Source of the DNA: Caecibacteroides pullorum
GTDB lineage: Bacteria > Bacteroidota > Bacteroidia > Bacteroidales > Bacteroidaceae
Assembly: GCF_019239235.1 (NCBI RefSeq)
Contig: NZ_JAAZTS010000003.1
Span: 62,001-126,000, forward strand
Reading direction: 5' to 3'
Length of the DNA stretch: 64,000 nucleotides
Within the stretch, counting starts at the first letter, position 1, and every line of letters starts with the position of its first letter. Position numbers and translations under genes: made by a program. Of the stretch, positions 63,837 to 64,000 are shown piece by piece. The notes beneath the pieces are model-generated. The model made no database searches, was not told the DNA's origin, and saw only the letters and a list, made by a program, of their open reading frames with translations.

Positions 63837-64000
63837 TTATTTCTTCAGCCACTTGTCCAGCCACTCGAAGAATATGCGCTGCCACAGCACGCCATTTTGG
63901 GGTTTCAATACCCAATGGTTTTCGTCGGGATAAATCAGTAGTTCGGCCGGCACGCCACGCATCTTGGCGGCATCGAAGGCTGCCATGGCCTGGTTGGCCA
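63837..64000 (-). CDS. S9-family (prolyl oligopeptidase) C-terminus, partial
   Basis: The last 53 residues of a longer gene that starts beyond the window. The stretch AFDAAKMRGVPAELLIYPDENHWVLKPQNGVLWQRIFFEW carries the catalytic His (ENHWV) of dipeptidyl-aminopeptidase/acyl-peptide hydrolase-type S9 enzymes and ends LDKWLKK. Nothing upstream can be judged. Confidence 0.85.
   Translation of the reverse strand, partial: ANQAMAAFDAAKMRGVPAELLIYPDENHWVLKPQNGVLWQRIFFEWLDKWLKK

Overview
The window looks like ordinary chromosome from a member of the Bacteroidales, most likely Bacteroides sensu lato. Three things point there: promoters of the Bacteroides form (TTTG, about 19 bases, TAnnTTTG); Bacteroidota-specific families (TamL-type lipoprotein, DUF4296, DUF4858 and DUF6515-like proteins, an RprXY-like pair, secreted C69 peptidase); and a biotin operon with fused BioB-BioA plus BioG. 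I see no rRNA, tRNA, CRISPR array, insertion sequence, prophage or integrase. About 52 protein genes fill the window; the first (rmuC) and last (S9 peptidase) run off its ends.

Layout. 1-3.2 kb (minus): map, a secreted HExxH protein and rmuC. 3.4-8.2 kb (plus): a 60-residue HicB-like protein, a glycosyltransferase, then ppk and ppx separated by a 40-bp tandem array. 8.2-11.7 kb: two small exported proteins, a pseudouridine synthase and rlmD. 11.9-21.1 kb (plus): ppdK, then ileS, a DksA-like protein, lspA, a DUF4296 lipoprotein and a small unknown. 21.0-29.6 kb: trmH-family methyltransferase diverging from tamL, an M23 peptidase, a C69 dipeptidase and a phosphohexomutase. 29.7-35.9 kb: aldo/keto reductase, fucose-isomerase-like protein, aminotransferase, FtsX-type permease and a GT2 glycosyltransferase. 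36.0-42.0 kb (minus): the biotin operon bioBA, bioF, bioG, bioC, bioD, which covers synthesis from malonyl-ACP methyl ester to biotin. 42.0-47.9 kb (minus): an RmlD-like reductase, a DUF4858 protein, a two-component pair, an exported flavodoxin, a decarboxylase-cupin fusion and a sugar acetyltransferase. 48.1-52.1 kb (plus): a chloramphenicol-acetyltransferase homologue, a TonB-receptor-like barrel and an exported aspartic protease. 52.1-64 kb: PorT-like barrel, LysM/binding-protein fusion, uvrA, ybaK, POT transporter, GNAT enzyme, secreted alpha/beta hydrolase, a padR-pspC pair and an S9 peptidase end.

The most unusual material is not protein coding. Five unrelated tandem arrays sit strictly between genes: 6 x 40 bp between ppk and ppx, 5 x 23 bp before ileS, about 3.5 x 21 bp between the diverging trmH and tamL promoters, 7 x 42 bp inside the biotin operon, and 5 x 22 bp between uvrA and ybaK. 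The three short-unit arrays carry dyad or strand-switched cores, and the 42-bp unit encodes two small hairpins per copy. A 25-bp hairpin with strand-diagnostic G-U pairs follows the aldo/keto reductase. The biotin synthase fusion appears to start at a GTG 62 codons upstream of the obvious ATG, giving it a basic N-terminal extension.

Limits: all identifications come from reading motifs by eye. No database search, alignment or structure prediction was run, and functions inferred from families are marked as such.
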